The notes: generated by a model not told the origin, from the letters alone. Shown: positions 15,561-24,678, numbered from the stretch's first letter. The stretch: DNA of 64,000 bases from ZLKRG08 sp046048895 (GCA_046048895.1 JBJOFF010000005.1:1-64000); one strand, 5' to 3'. Program-made: numbers and translations.

Positions 15561-15584
15561 GTTTATAAACTTTTGATAAAGTTT
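15561..15584. promoter_or_regulatory. AT-rich inverted repeats upstream of fruK
   Basis: GTTTATAAAC (15561-15570) is a perfect palindrome that overlaps AAACTTT-TGAT-AAAGTTT (15567-15584). This is the most likely promoter/operator zone of the fructose operon. No regulator gene is adjacent. Confidence 0.35.
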
Positions 15585-15611
15585 CAGAAATTTTTCACGC
15601 GTAAAAATTAG

Positions 15612-16154
15612 TTACTCGGCGGTAGTGTCGCGAAAGTGCAACCAAGCGCGGATATACCAATATGCAGTGATATACGTAAGCGCCACCGCCATATAGAGCC
15701 AGCCAAATTTAAACCAATCAAAGAGCGCCATTGTTGGTAGCGGCAAGATAAACCAACCGACTCCCAAATTCTGTGCCAAGCTCTTTAACTTCCCGCCGCG
15801 ATTAGCGCTGATTACTCCGCCAGAGATAACTAATGCGCGAAAGAGCGTGATGCCAACTTCGCGAAATAGAATTGCAATGGTTGCCCACCACGGAAAACGA
15901 TCTTGAAGTGATAGCGGAATCATCACCGAAGCAATCATTAATTTATCGGCAACAGGATCCAGAAACTTACCCATCTCCGTAATTTGCCCGCTACTTCTTG
16001 CTAGACGGCCATCAACTACATCGCTCATTGCAATGGCAAGGAAAATTAACCAGCTAAAAAGCTGCCAAGCAGTTCCGTTTTGAAAGAGTGTCCAGATTGC
16101 CGGCGGCAAAGCCACAATGCGCGCAATAGTTATCTGATTTGGAGTAATTCTCAT
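15612..16154 (-). CDS. pgsA: CDP-diacylglycerol-glycerol-3-phosphate 3-phosphatidyltransferase
   Basis: A 180-residue membrane protein of the CDP-alcohol phosphatidyltransferase family. The signature SDVVDGRLARSSGQITEMGKFLDPVADKLM (about 44-73) fits D-x2-D-G-x2-A-R-x8-G-x3-D-x3-D, except that V replaces one usual spacer residue. About four membrane segments follow or flank it. It makes phosphatidylglycerol phosphate in the membrane. It overlaps rimO by 4 bases. Family members elsewhere are followed by cinA; here the fructose PTS block intervenes. Confidence 0.9.
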   Translation of the reverse strand: MRITPNQITIARIVALPPAIWTLFQNGTAWQLFSWLIFLAIAMSDVVDGRLARSSGQITEMGKFLDPVADKLMIASVMIPLSLQDRFPWWATIAILFREVGITLFRALVISGGVISANRGGKLKSLAQNLGVGWFILPLPTMALFDWFKFGWLYMAVALTYITAYWYIRAWLHFRDTTAE

Positions 16155-17506
16155 AAAGCTTTTGCGATTAAATCCGCGCCTGCGGATTCAACAATTACCG
16201 CCTTTACCCATTGCCCCATCTTAAAGTCGGTGTCAACGAAGCCTACGGTGCCATCAACCTCTGGCCCTTGAAAAGCTGCGCGACCTTCCTGTAACTCTGG
16301 ATCATCAATTAAAACATCGACCTCTGAGCCAATTCTTAGCGTCGCCCGCTCACTAACTGCGGCATCTGCAATTCTGGTAAGCAACTCTACGCGGCGGGCA
16401 ATTTCATCGCTATCAATCTTCTGATCCATATTTAGCGCTTCAGTGCCATCTTCATCTGAATAACCAAAGACTCCAACTGCATCTAAACGCGCATCTTCTA
16501 TAAATTTGCAGAGCTCTTCGAAATTCGCGTCGCTCTCGCCTGGAAAGCCCACAATAAAGTTACTACGAATCCCAGCATCTGGCGCCAATGCGCGCACTTG
16601 GCTTATTAGATGCAAAAACTCATCGCTACCGCCAAATCTGCGCATACTGCGAAGCACATCCTTTGCGCTATGTTGGAAAGAGAGATCGAAATATGGCGCA
16701 ACTTTTTCCGCTTCAACCATTGCTTGCAGCAAAGTCGGACGCATCTCTGCAGGTTGTAAATAAGAGAGTCGAATTCGCTTTACGCCATCAATTTTGGAAA
16801 GTTCTGGAATCAACTTCTCCATTGCCCGCAGATCGCCTAAATCTTTGCCATAACTGGTCGTGTTCTCGGAAACTAAGAACAATTCGCTGACGCCATTATC
16901 GGCCAACCATTTGGCCTCTTCGATAACTTCAAGCGGATGTCTTGATACAAACGCCCCACGAAATTGTGGAATCGCGCAGAAAGCACAACGACGATCACAG
17001 CCAGATGCAATCTTTAATGGCGCCCACGGCGCATCATTTAAACGCTTACGTGCAAAATCAATATTTACAGATTGGGTATTTCGCGCAGCCGGCGAAATGG
17101 GTAGCAGTTTTCTACGATCCTGTGGCGTATGTGGTGTTGGTTTTTGTCCAGATAAAATATCGCCAAGTCGCGCCGAGATATCTTTGTAATCATCAAAAGA
17201 TAAAATTCCATCTGCTTCTGGAAGTGCGTTAGCTAATTCATCGCCATAACGTTCGGCCATACAACCAACTGCAACTACCGCTTTAGTTACGCCATTTTCC
17301 TTTAAAGAATGCGCTTCCAGCAGCGTATTTACAGAATCTTGCTTGGCACTTTCAATAAAGCCGCAGGTATTAATAACTGCCACTTCAGCTTGGTTGGCAT
17401 CATCTACTAATTGCCAACCATCAGCTGCTAAGCGCCCAGCTAACTCTTCGGAGTCGACATCATTTCTGGCGCAGCCCAAAGTAATCAGGGCTACGGTCTT
17501 TGGCAT
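16151..17506 (-). CDS. rimO: Ribosomal protein S12 methylthiotransferase
   Basis: A 451-residue radical-SAM methylthiotransferase. The N-terminal cluster cysteines are Cys12, Cys48 and Cys82, and the radical-SAM motif is Cys170-x3-Cys174-x2-Cys177 in SGCDRRCAFCAIPQFRG. A TRAM-like domain ends the protein. It adds a methylthio group to an Asp of ribosomal protein S12. TAAATT ends 7 bases before the ATG, and this promoter lies inside the last codons of rodZ, so rimO-pgsA can be transcribed independently. pgsA overlaps its end by 4 bases. Confidence 0.95.
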   Translation of the reverse strand: MPKTVALITLGCARNDVDSEELAGRLAADGWQLVDDANQAEVAVINTCGFIESAKQDSVNTLLEAHSLKENGVTKAVVAVGCMAERYGDELANALPEADGILSFDDYKDISARLGDILSGQKPTPHTPQDRRKLLPISPAARNTQSVNIDFARKRLNDAPWAPLKIASGCDRRCAFCAIPQFRGAFVSRHPLEVIEEAKWLADNGVSELFLVSENTTSYGKDLGDLRAMEKLIPELSKIDGVKRIRLSYLQPAEMRPTLLQAMVEAEKVAPYFDLSFQHSAKDVLRSMRRFGGSDEFLHLISQVRALAPDAGIRSNFIVGFPGESDANFEELCKFIEDARLDAVGVFGYSDEDGTEALNMDQKIDSDEIARRVELLTRIADAAVSERATLRIGSEVDVLIDDPELQEGRAAFQGPEVDGTVGFVDTDFKMGQWVKAVIVESAGADLIAKAL

Positions 17507-17508
17507 GG

Positions 17509-18267
17509 CTAAGAATTTACCCCATAACTGACATTAACTACTTCACCATCAACGCCAAGCGATGGAACTTCTTTGCCATTTACCGTGAGTTTGACCGCAC
17601 CGGCATTGCCAATTCGAAGATTTACCGTTTCGGTACTGGAAAATTCAAAAACTTCTCCTTGCGAAGCGCGGCCAGAATATAGAGTCACGCCATCGGCGTC
17701 AGAGATATATAGCCAAGAAGATCCGGTAATTGCTTCTAGTTTTACTAGTAATCCATCGCCCGATGAATATGAATTAATCTCATTAGCAGGTAAGGCGCTT
17801 TCGCCAGTGGTTGGAGTAGGGGTTGGAGTTACAGATGCGCTAGGTGAAGCAACCGGCTTGGCTTTTGGGCCATCCGAACTCTGCTTTAATGAGTTTACAA
17901 CTACAGATGAAATAATAAGTAAGGAAATTCCGATAGAGCTATAAATTGCGAGTTGTTTGTTAGTTAATTTCTTTCGCTCTGGCAGCGCGATGGTTGCGCT
18001 ATTTTCTACAAGCTGTTCGTGAATGGCGCGTTTGGCTTGCGCATGCTCTTCATCGAATTGATGTAAGAAAATCTCCGCATCTACATTTAAAACTCGAGCG
18101 ATGGTACGCAGATGTCCGCGCGCGTAGGTATCGCCACCAGAGTGGATAAAATTATTCTCTTCAAACTCTTTTAATAGCGCAACACGAATATTGGTCTGCG
18201 TTGATAATTGATCCACAGTCAATCCAGCGCTCTTACGTGCGCTTACGATTAATTGACCTAGAGACAT
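17509..18267 (-). CDS. rodZ: RodZ-like helix-turn-helix membrane protein
   Basis: From ATG 18267 the product is 252 residues. It has a cytoplasmic XRE-type helix-turn-helix (LGQLIVSARKSAGLTVDQLSTQTNIRVALLKEFEENNF), one membrane segment (AIYSSIGISLLIISSVVVNSL, about 128-148), a Pro/Thr/Ser linker and an extracytoplasmic DUF4115-like beta domain (VKLEAITGSSWLYI...). This is the RodZ layout; RodZ links cell-shape machinery to the membrane. An in-frame TTG at 18297 would add 10 residues, but TAAACT ends 7 bases before ATG 18267. Its position between ftsK and rimO is usual in Actinobacteria. Confidence 0.85.
   Translation of the reverse strand: MSLGQLIVSARKSAGLTVDQLSTQTNIRVALLKEFEENNFIHSGGDTYARGHLRTIARVLNVDAEIFLHQFDEEHAQAKRAIHEQLVENSATIALPERKKLTNKQLAIYSSIGISLLIISSVVVNSLKQSSDGPKAKPVASPSASVTPTPTPTTGESALPANEINSYSSGDGLLVKLEAITGSSWLYISDADGVTLYSGRASQGEVFEFSSTETVNLRIGNAGAVKLTVNGKEVPSLGVDGEVVNVSYGVNS
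17514..17519 (-). promoter_or_regulatory. -10 element TAAATT, leaderless rimO start
   Basis: TAAATT on the minus strand ends 7 bases before the rimO ATG and is embedded in the 3' end of the rodZ coding sequence. Confidence 0.55.
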
Positions 18268-18274
18268 TAAGCCA

Positions 18275-18280
18275 AGTTTA
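18275..18280 (-). promoter_or_regulatory. -10 element TAAACT, leaderless rodZ start
   Basis: TAAACT on the minus strand ends 7 bases before ATG 18267. It lies within the longer TTG-started frame, which argues against that frame. Confidence 0.6.
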
Positions 18281-18339
18281 GAGTGGGTGAAGGGCAATCA
18301 CCTAGCAAAATAAAGAGAATCACCCAAGCGCTCACCCTT

Positions 18340-20649
18340 CTAGTCGCGAATGGTGTCTAGAACCTCTTCTAACTCTTCTGGCTTAACCAGAACTGCGCGT
18401 GCCTTTGATCCTTCAGATGGACCGACGATTCCACGCGATTCCATCAAATCCATTAAACGACCAGCTTTTGCAAAACCGATTCTTAGTTTGCGCTGCAACA
18501 TAGAAGTCGAACCAATCTGAGTTGTGACCACTAAATGCACCGCTTGCAACATTAGCTCTAAATCATCACCAATTTCATTGATGGTGTTGACCACTACTTT
18601 CTGCGCTGCAGTCACATCATCGCGGAAACGTGGCGCTAATTGCTTGCGCACGTGGGCTACGACATCAGCGATTTCGCGCTCTGAAACATATGCGCCTTGG
18701 ATACGTATCGGTCTAGATGCGCCCATCGGCACAAATAAACCATCGCCTTGACCAATTAATTTTTCCGCACCAGGTGAATCCAAAATTACGCGGCTATCGG
18801 CAAGTGATGAAGTCGCAAAAGATAGACGCGATGGTACGTTGGCTTTAATCAAACCTGTAACCACATCTACGGATGGGCGCTGTGTTGCAAGTACCAAGTG
18901 AATACCGGCAGAGCGAGCTAATTGGGTAATTCGTACTACGCACTCTTCGACATCTTTTGCCGCGACCATCATCAAATCTGCTAACTCATCGATAATGACA
19001 AGTAGATACGGATAAGGTTCCAAAATGCGATCACTACCTGGCGGAGTTGCGACTTTGCCTGCGCGAACCGCTTTATTGAAATCATCAATATGTCTAAATC
19101 CAAAGGTAGCTAAATCTTCGTAACGTAAATCCATTTCGCGAACTACCCATTGCAGCGCATCCGCAGCTTTCTTGGGATTGGTAATAATCGGCGTTATCAA
19201 ATGCGGAATATTTTCATAAGCGTTTAGCTCTACGCGCTTTGGATCAATTAAAACCATACGTACTTCATCAGGAGTAGCGCGCATCATGATTGACGTGATC
19301 ATTGAATTAATCATGGATGATTTACCTGCGCCGGTGGCGCCAGCTACAAGCAGGTGTGGCATCTTGGCTAAGTTGGCGCAGATGTAATTACCTTCAACAT
19401 CTTTACCCAAAGCGGTAAGCATCGGATGCATATCTTGTCCGGCCACACTTGAGCGTAAAACATCGCCCAACGCGACGATTTCACGATCAGTATTTGGAAT
19501 TTCAATTCCGACCGCAGACTTACCAGGAATTGGCGAAAGTATGCGCACTTCGCTTGAAGCAACTGCATATGCAATATTTTTAGAAAGCGCGGTTATGCGT
19601 TCGACTTTAACTGCGCTACCTAATTCGATTTCATATCTAGTAACAGTTGGACCGCGCATAAAGCCTGTTACTTGGGCATCGATTTCAAACTCTGCAAAGA
19701 GCTCAGTAAGGGCGCTAACGATTGCATCATTCGCTTTGCTCTTACCCTTGGCTGCTGGTCCGCTCTTTAATAAATCTGGTGAAGGTAATACATATTTACT
19801 GTCTGGCGCTAGCATCATCTGAACTGGGCGTGGAGCTGGCGCGGTAGCTGGATGTGCTTTGGGAATCTCTACTGTGAACTCTTCGTCAAACTCTTCTTCC
19901 GCTGGTTCGTCGTACTCTTCGTCGTCGTATTCAGCTTCGTCATCTTCATTATGCGCAAATTGCGAAACTAGCGGTGATTCAAATGGTTCCGATTCATAAA
20001 TCTCATCATCTTCTGCTGGACGACGTTTTGGCATCTTGGTCTTTAACCAGATAAAAGTAGATTTGATTCGAATCGCCACTTGTGAAAATGGGGTTGCAGT
20101 AACAACCAATAAACCAAATCCAAAAATCAATAGGAGCACTGGATATGTAAGTAGCGGAGTTAAGATTGCAATTAGCGGTTTGGTGATGCCGAAACCCAGC
20201 CAGCCCCCACCTTCGCGCATCGCAGTAGCGCCAGTTCCTTCAGAGCCATTAAACATATGCGCAAGACCGGTTGCCGAAATTAATAGCGCGATAGTTCCGA
20301 TAGTGATGCGCGCAGTTTCCGCTTTCTTATCTGGCGATCTAAATAAGCGAACTGCAAAGTAGAAGAGCACGATTGGTGCCAAAACTCCGATGCGACCAAA
20401 ACCGCCGTAGAAGAATGAATAGAGCGCATAACTGACGGCAGATTCTGAATGCAACCAAGTTCCGGCTGCCGCTGCTAATCCGATAAATACTAAGAAAAGC
20501 GCTGCGCCATCTCTTTGATGTGCGCTATCTAAATCTTTGGCGGCGCGAGTGGTGAAGCGAATGGTGTTACCAAGTCCCTTTGCGAAGGAACGCCATATGA
20601 CTCCGAGTACCGAAAGTACCGATTTGGATTGTTTCTTACGCTTAGCCAC
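18340..20649 (-). CDS. ftsK: DNA translocase FtsK/SpoIIIE
   Basis: A large septal DNA pump. It has four N-terminal membrane segments (first near DGAALFLVFIGLAAAAGTW, last near YPVLLLIFGFGLLVV), an acidic linker (a Glu/Asp-rich stretch about residues 215-260), then the motor with Walker A in VAGATGAGKSS, Walker B in LLVIIDELADLM, and a C-terminal gamma domain (STSMLQRKLRIGFAKAGRLMDLMESRGIVGP). It moves chromosomal DNA at division. I start at GTG 20649 (protein MAKRKKQSK); a TTG at 20694 in the same frame would overlap rnj by 17 bases. TAGGCT lies 8 bases before the GTG. Confidence 0.93.
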   Translation of the reverse strand: MAKRKKQSKSVLSVLGVIWRSFAKGLGNTIRFTTRAAKDLDSAHQRDGAALFLVFIGLAAAAGTWLHSESAVSYALYSFFYGGFGRIGVLAPIVLFYFAVRLFRSPDKKAETARITIGTIALLISATGLAHMFNGSEGTGATAMREGGGWLGFGITKPLIAILTPLLTYPVLLLIFGFGLLVVTATPFSQVAIRIKSTFIWLKTKMPKRRPAEDDEIYESEPFESPLVSQFAHNEDDEAEYDDEEYDEPAEEEFDEEFTVEIPKAHPATAPAPRPVQMMLAPDSKYVLPSPDLLKSGPAAKGKSKANDAIVSALTELFAEFEIDAQVTGFMRGPTVTRYEIELGSAVKVERITALSKNIAYAVASSEVRILSPIPGKSAVGIEIPNTDREIVALGDVLRSSVAGQDMHPMLTALGKDVEGNYICANLAKMPHLLVAGATGAGKSSMINSMITSIMMRATPDEVRMVLIDPKRVELNAYENIPHLITPIITNPKKAADALQWVVREMDLRYEDLATFGFRHIDDFNKAVRAGKVATPPGSDRILEPYPYLLVIIDELADLMMVAAKDVEECVVRITQLARSAGIHLVLATQRPSVDVVTGLIKANVPSRLSFATSSLADSRVILDSPGAEKLIGQGDGLFVPMGASRPIRIQGAYVSEREIADVVAHVRKQLAPRFRDDVTAAQKVVVNTINEIGDDLELMLQAVHLVVTTQIGSTSMLQRKLRIGFAKAGRLMDLMESRGIVGPSEGSKARAVLVKPEELEEVLDTIRD

Positions 20650-20677
20650 GACCGGCAAGCCTATATTAAGCGTGCGC

Positions 20678-22363
20678 TTAAACCTCGATGACAAGCGGAA
20701 CGATCATTGGTTTTCTTCGATGCTCTTGACCGACCCAGTTACCAATAGTTTTACGAACTACTTGTGAAAGTTGATGGGTGCCATTTGTGCCTTGTGCCAC
20801 CGCAGCTGCTAGCGCTTTTTCGATGCGCATTTTCACTTCATCAAACATCGCTGGATCTTCATTGAAGCCACGTGCATGAATATCTGGGCCCGCCACAATG
20901 GTGCCCTTCTGTGCATCGATGACTACCACGACTGAGATAAATCCTTCTTCGCCAAGAATTCGACGATCTTTCAATGTACTTTCAGTAATCTCGCCGATTG
21001 ATTGGCTATCTACATAAACAAAACCACAAGGAACTGCGCCTGATACTTGTGCGCGACCTTCAATTAAATCAACCACAATTCCGTTTTCAATTACTACGGT
21101 ATTTCGGCGGTTTACTCCAGTTTGAATTGCTAACTCTGCATTGGCTTTCATATGGCGCCATTCGCCGTGAATTGGCATGACGTTCTTTGGCTTTACCAAG
21201 TTGTAGCAGTAGAGCAACTCTCCTGCTGCCGCATGTCCAGAGACATGCACCATGGCATTTCCTTTATGAACTACTTTGGCGCCTAAGCGAGTAAGTTCAT
21301 TTATTACTCGATAAACCGGTGATTCATTGCCCGGAATTAATGAAGATGCCAAAACCACGGTATCGCCATCGCCAACCACAATTGAATGTTCGCCATATGC
21401 CATACGTGATAACGCCGCTAATGGTTCGCCTTGGCTACCGGTGCAGATCAAAACAACATCATCGCCATATTTATCTAAATCATCTTTTTCGATTAGTACA
21501 AAGGCTGGAATATTTAGATAACCCATGCGCGATGCGATCTCCATATTACGGACCATTGAACGACCAATAAAGCAAACTTTTCGATTATGCATTGCAGCAA
21601 TATCAATGACTTGCTGAATTCGATGAACATGCGAAGCAAAGGAAGCCACAATTACGCGACGTCTGGTATTCGCAATGATTCGATCGAGAGTCGGCATAAT
21701 TTCGCGTTCAGATGGCGTAAAGCCTGGAATATCTGCATTTGTAGAGTCCACTAAAAATAAGTCCACGCCTTCTTCCCCAAGGGAAGCAAAGCGTCGCAAA
21801 TCAGTGATGCGCCCATCAAGTGGCAGCTGATCCATCTTGAAATCACCCGTATGCAACACGGTGCCAGCGCCACATTTAATTGCTAAAGCTAGCGCATCTG
21901 GAATTGAGTGATTAACTGCGATTGCTTCTACTTCAAAACTACCAATCTTTACCTTTTCACCATCTGCAATTTCGCGCATCAATCCAGTGATTCGATGCTC
22001 CTTTAATTTGGATGCTGTCAGCGCCAAGGTAAGTGGCGAACCATAAACTGGAATATCGCCGCGTTCGCGAAGTAGATATGGAACTGCGCCAATATGATCT
22101 TCGTGTCCGTGAGTTAAGAAAATTGCGGTGACATCATCTAATCGATCACGAATATAGGAAAAATCAGGGAGAATTAAATCAATACCTGGCTGGCTCTCTT
22201 CCGGGAAAAGTACGCCTACATCCACAATTAATAGTTCATTATCGAATTCGTAAACCATCATGTTTCGACCGATTTCACCAAGGCCGCCAAGGGCTACTAA
22301 ACGCAATCCATCTTTAGCTAACTTAGATGGCTCGCCTAAATTTGGATGTGGGTGATTACTCAT
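20678..22363 (-). CDS. rnj: Ribonuclease J
   Basis: A 561-residue metallo-beta-lactamase/beta-CASP ribonuclease. The zinc motif is HGHEDH (His85, His87, Asp89, His90), with VLHTGDFKMD, FVSSH-type FASHVHRIQ and the C-terminal domain also present. It has both 5'-3' exonuclease and endonuclease activity in mRNA decay and rRNA maturation. It overlaps the dapA stop by one base (TAATG), so it is translated from the dapA mRNA, the usual actinobacterial pairing. Confidence 0.95.
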   Translation of the reverse strand: MSNHPHPNLGEPSKLAKDGLRLVALGGLGEIGRNMMVYEFDNELLIVDVGVLFPEESQPGIDLILPDFSYIRDRLDDVTAIFLTHGHEDHIGAVPYLLRERGDIPVYGSPLTLALTASKLKEHRITGLMREIADGEKVKIGSFEVEAIAVNHSIPDALALAIKCGAGTVLHTGDFKMDQLPLDGRITDLRRFASLGEEGVDLFLVDSTNADIPGFTPSEREIMPTLDRIIANTRRRVIVASFASHVHRIQQVIDIAAMHNRKVCFIGRSMVRNMEIASRMGYLNIPAFVLIEKDDLDKYGDDVVLICTGSQGEPLAALSRMAYGEHSIVVGDGDTVVLASSLIPGNESPVYRVINELTRLGAKVVHKGNAMVHVSGHAAAGELLYCYNLVKPKNVMPIHGEWRHMKANAELAIQTGVNRRNTVVIENGIVVDLIEGRAQVSGAVPCGFVYVDSQSIGEITESTLKDRRILGEEGFISVVVVIDAQKGTIVAGPDIHARGFNEDPAMFDEVKMRIEKALAAAVAQGTNGTHQLSQVVRKTIGNWVGQEHRRKPMIVPLVIEV

Positions 22364-23247
22364 TAAACATTTACACCGCCAGCGCGAAGATCGAGTTTTA
22401 ACTGCTCAATCTGTGCTGGTGTGGCATCGACTAAAGGTAAACGGGTATGGCCGCCAGGAAGTCCCATTAAGTTAAGTGCGGCTTTGGTAAGTATCGCACC
22501 TTGCGTGCGAAATGTTCCGGTGTATATTGGCAATACTTTCTGATGTATCTCTAAGGCGCGTTCTGAGTTTCCGGCAAACCAGGCATCCAACATTTCGCGA
22601 AGATCTCGGCCAATGGTGTGGCCACATACGCTGACAAAACCAACTGCGCCCACTGAAAGTAGCGGTAAATTCAAAATATCATCGCCAGAGTAAACCGGGA
22701 TGCCGCAGCGTTTGATTACCCAAGATGTCGAAGCTACATCTCCTTTGGCATCTTTTAGCGCGACTATATTTTTATGTTCAGATAATTTCACAATGGTGTC
22801 AGGTTCGATGGCAACTCCGGTACGACCAGGAATGTCATAAATCATCACCGGTAGATCAACTGCATCTGCAATTGCGCGGAAGTGCGCTTCGATTCCAGCT
22901 TGTGGTGGTTTGTTGTAATAAGGCGTCACCACTAGCAAGCCATCCGCGCCAACTTTCTGGGCATGGATTGCTTGTTCGACTGAGTGCGGTGTTTCGTTAT
23001 TTCCCGCACCCGCAATTACTTTTACTTTGCTACCAACCGTTGCCTTAACAACGCGGATTAGCTCATCTTTTTCTTCATCATTAGTGGTTGGCGCTTCGCC
23101 AGTGGTACCTGAGACCACAATTGCGTCATGGCCGGTTGAGACTAAATGTGCCGCTAACTTCTCCACGCCGGCCCAGTCAACAGATAAATCTGCTTTGAAC
23201 GGGGTCACCATCGCGGTGATTAAACGTCCAAATGGTGGCGTAATCAT
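22363..23247 (-). CDS. dapA: 4-hydroxy-tetrahydrodipicolinate synthase
   Basis: A 294-residue class I aldolase-type enzyme. The Schiff-base lysine is Lys165 (VALKDAKGD), the proton-relay tyrosine is Tyr137 (MIYDIPGRTG), and SGTTGEAPTT and TPYYNKPPQAG are typical. It condenses pyruvate with aspartate semialdehyde, the first step to diaminopimelate and lysine. TAGGCT ends 6 bases before the ATG, predicting a leaderless transcript. rnj follows with a one-base overlap; dapB is 2 kb upstream in the same locus. Confidence 0.95.
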   Translation of the reverse strand: MITPPFGRLITAMVTPFKADLSVDWAGVEKLAAHLVSTGHDAIVVSGTTGEAPTTNDEEKDELIRVVKATVGSKVKVIAGAGNNETPHSVEQAIHAQKVGADGLLVVTPYYNKPPQAGIEAHFRAIADAVDLPVMIYDIPGRTGVAIEPDTIVKLSEHKNIVALKDAKGDVASTSWVIKRCGIPVYSGDDILNLPLLSVGAVGFVSVCGHTIGRDLREMLDAWFAGNSERALEIHQKVLPIYTGTFRTQGAILTKAALNLMGLPGGHTRLPLVDATPAQIEQLKLDLRAGGVNV

Positions 23248-23253
23248 GTGTGA

Positions 23254-23259
23254 AGCCTA
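23254..23259 (-). promoter_or_regulatory. -10 element TAGGCT, leaderless dapA start
   Basis: TAGGCT on the minus strand ends 6 bases before the dapA ATG, overlapping none of thyX, whose stop is at 23267. Confidence 0.6.
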
Positions 23260-23266
23260 TTTCAAA

Positions 23267-23983
23267 TTACGGTGAAACGCGACCTGATTTATTAAAGGCC
23301 GCATGGACTAGTGGCATCTTCTCCGCGAAGAAGGCTTCCATCTTCTCTCCTACCATCTCGATTTCGCGTTGTGGGTAGCTTGGGAAGTGAGAACCTTCAG
23401 CGGTGGTGCGAAGCGATAAGAAATTCATCAGCGCACGTGCATTCATCGTCACATACATTGATGAATAGGTCGCTACAGGTAAGGTCGCGCGGGCGACTTC
23501 ACGGGCAATTCCCGCATCTAACATCTTTTGATATGCATCATATGCCGCGGTATACGCCTTCTTCATTTCAGAGACCATCAAGTTGTACTGCTCTTCACTG
23601 CCCTCTTCGAAGGTGTAGTGGCCGGTCTTGCCAACTTGAATCAATTTACGATCACGATTTGGAATATAGAAAACTGGTTTTAATTCGCGGTAACGACCAG
23701 ATTCTTCGTTGTAAGAAGCGATGCGATGGCGCATAAATTCACGGAAGACAAAAATTGGTGCGCTGATAAAAAATGTAAACGAGGTATGTTCGAAAGGAGA
23801 TCCGTGGCGTTCGCGCGCTAAGTAATTAATTAATCCAGCGCTCTTCTCGGCATCTTTATCTAACTCTTCGAGTGAAGTTTCTCCGGCGGTAGATACTCGA
23901 GCTGCCCAGATAACATCTGCATCACTGGCGCTGCTCTTTACCAATTCAACGGTTACATCATCACGAAAAATAATCTCACTCAT
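23267..23983 (-). CDS. thyX: Flavin-dependent thymidylate synthase
   Basis: A 238-residue ThyX. The family signature RHRxxSxNExSxRY is complete as RHRIASYNEESGRY (residues 85-98), and the dUMP-binding region NARALMNFLSLRT is present. It methylates dUMP to dTMP using FAD, NADPH and methylenetetrahydrofolate; no ThyA is seen here. Its -10 TAGGGT ends 7 bases before the ATG and directly abuts the -10 of the divergent azlC gene. The position next to dapA is common in Actinobacteria. Confidence 0.96.
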   Translation of the reverse strand: MSEIIFRDDVTVELVKSSASDADVIWAARVSTAGETSLEELDKDAEKSAGLINYLARERHGSPFEHTSFTFFISAPIFVFREFMRHRIASYNEESGRYRELKPVFYIPNRDRKLIQVGKTGHYTFEEGSEEQYNLMVSEMKKAYTAAYDAYQKMLDAGIAREVARATLPVATYSSMYVTMNARALMNFLSLRTTAEGSHFPSYPQREIEMVGEKMEAFFAEKMPLVHAAFNKSGRVSP

Positions 23984-23990
23984 GGGGCAG

Positions 23991-23996
23991 ACCCTA
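23991..23996 (-). promoter_or_regulatory. -10 element TAGGGT, leaderless thyX start
   Basis: TAGGGT on the minus strand, 7 bases from the thyX ATG. It touches the plus-strand -10 at 23997-24002 with no base between them. Confidence 0.55.
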
Positions 23997-24002
23997 TAGA
24001 CT
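23997..24002 (+). promoter_or_regulatory. -10 element TAGACT, leaderless azlC start
   Basis: TAGACT ends 7 bases before the azlC ATG at 24010. It is back to back with the thyX -10, so the two promoters must overlap. Confidence 0.55.
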
Positions 24003-24009
24003 CATTGCC

Positions 24010-24678
24010 ATGACTTCGGTGAACCGCGCCACGTTAAGCAAGTCACTTAGCGTCAGTATCGCGGTGGGAGCATACGGAACAGCCTTCGGCGCCGCAGCGG
24101 TGGCCTCGGGATTCTCAGTTTTACAGGCCTGTTTATTGAGCCTTTTAACCTTTACCGGCGCTTCACAGTTTGCGGTAATTGGAGTTTTAGGCGCTGGCGG
24201 TAGCGCGATTGCTGGAATCGCAACTGCATCTCTAATGGGTTTTAGAAATGCAATCTATTCGATGATTGCTAAACCAATTTTAAATGTATCTGGGTTTAGA
24301 AAAATCATAGCTACACAAATTACGATTGATGAATCCATCGCAGTTGCAACCGCTGAAGAAGTTCGCGGCGAGAGCGCGATGCGCCAAGGATTCTGGCTCA
24401 CCGGACTTGGGGTATTTCTATTCTGGAATTTATTTACCTTAGCCGGAGCGCTTGGCGCGCAAGCGATTGGAAATCCATCTGAATGGGGCTTGGATGCCGC
24501 AGTTCCAGCCGCATTTTTAGCTTTGGTATGGCCACGTTTAAAGAGTAGAGATGATTATCTTTTAGCATTTAGCGCAGCAGCGCTTGCAATTGTGCTTACC
24601 CCAATCGCTCCAGCAGGGTTACCAATTATCGCGACCGCCCTACTTGCAGTTGCTTTTGCGAGGTTGATCCGTGAATAA
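24010..24678 (+). CDS. azlC: AzlC-type branched-chain amino acid exporter, large subunit
   Basis: A 222-residue membrane protein of the AzlC family: AYGTAFGAAAVASGFSVLQACLLSLLTFTGASQFAVIGVLGAGGSA is the conserved first half, followed by MGFRNAIYSMI. With AzlD it forms an exporter for branched-chain amino acids or analogues. It is an insertion between thyX and the dapB group relative to common gene order. The downstream azlD overlaps its end by 8 bases. Confidence 0.9.
   Translation: MTSVNRATLSKSLSVSIAVGAYGTAFGAAAVASGFSVLQACLLSLLTFTGASQFAVIGVLGAGGSAIAGIATASLMGFRNAIYSMIAKPILNVSGFRKIIATQITIDESIAVATAEEVRGESAMRQGFWLTGLGVFLFWNLFTLAGALGAQAIGNPSEWGLDAAVPAAFLALVWPRLKSRDDYLLAFSAAALAIVLTPIAPAGLPIIATALLAVAFARLIRE

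Noticed and set aside
18268..18297. TTG start adding ten residues to RodZ
   Set aside because: The extension contains the TAAACT -10 element, and RodZ proteins begin near the chosen ATG.
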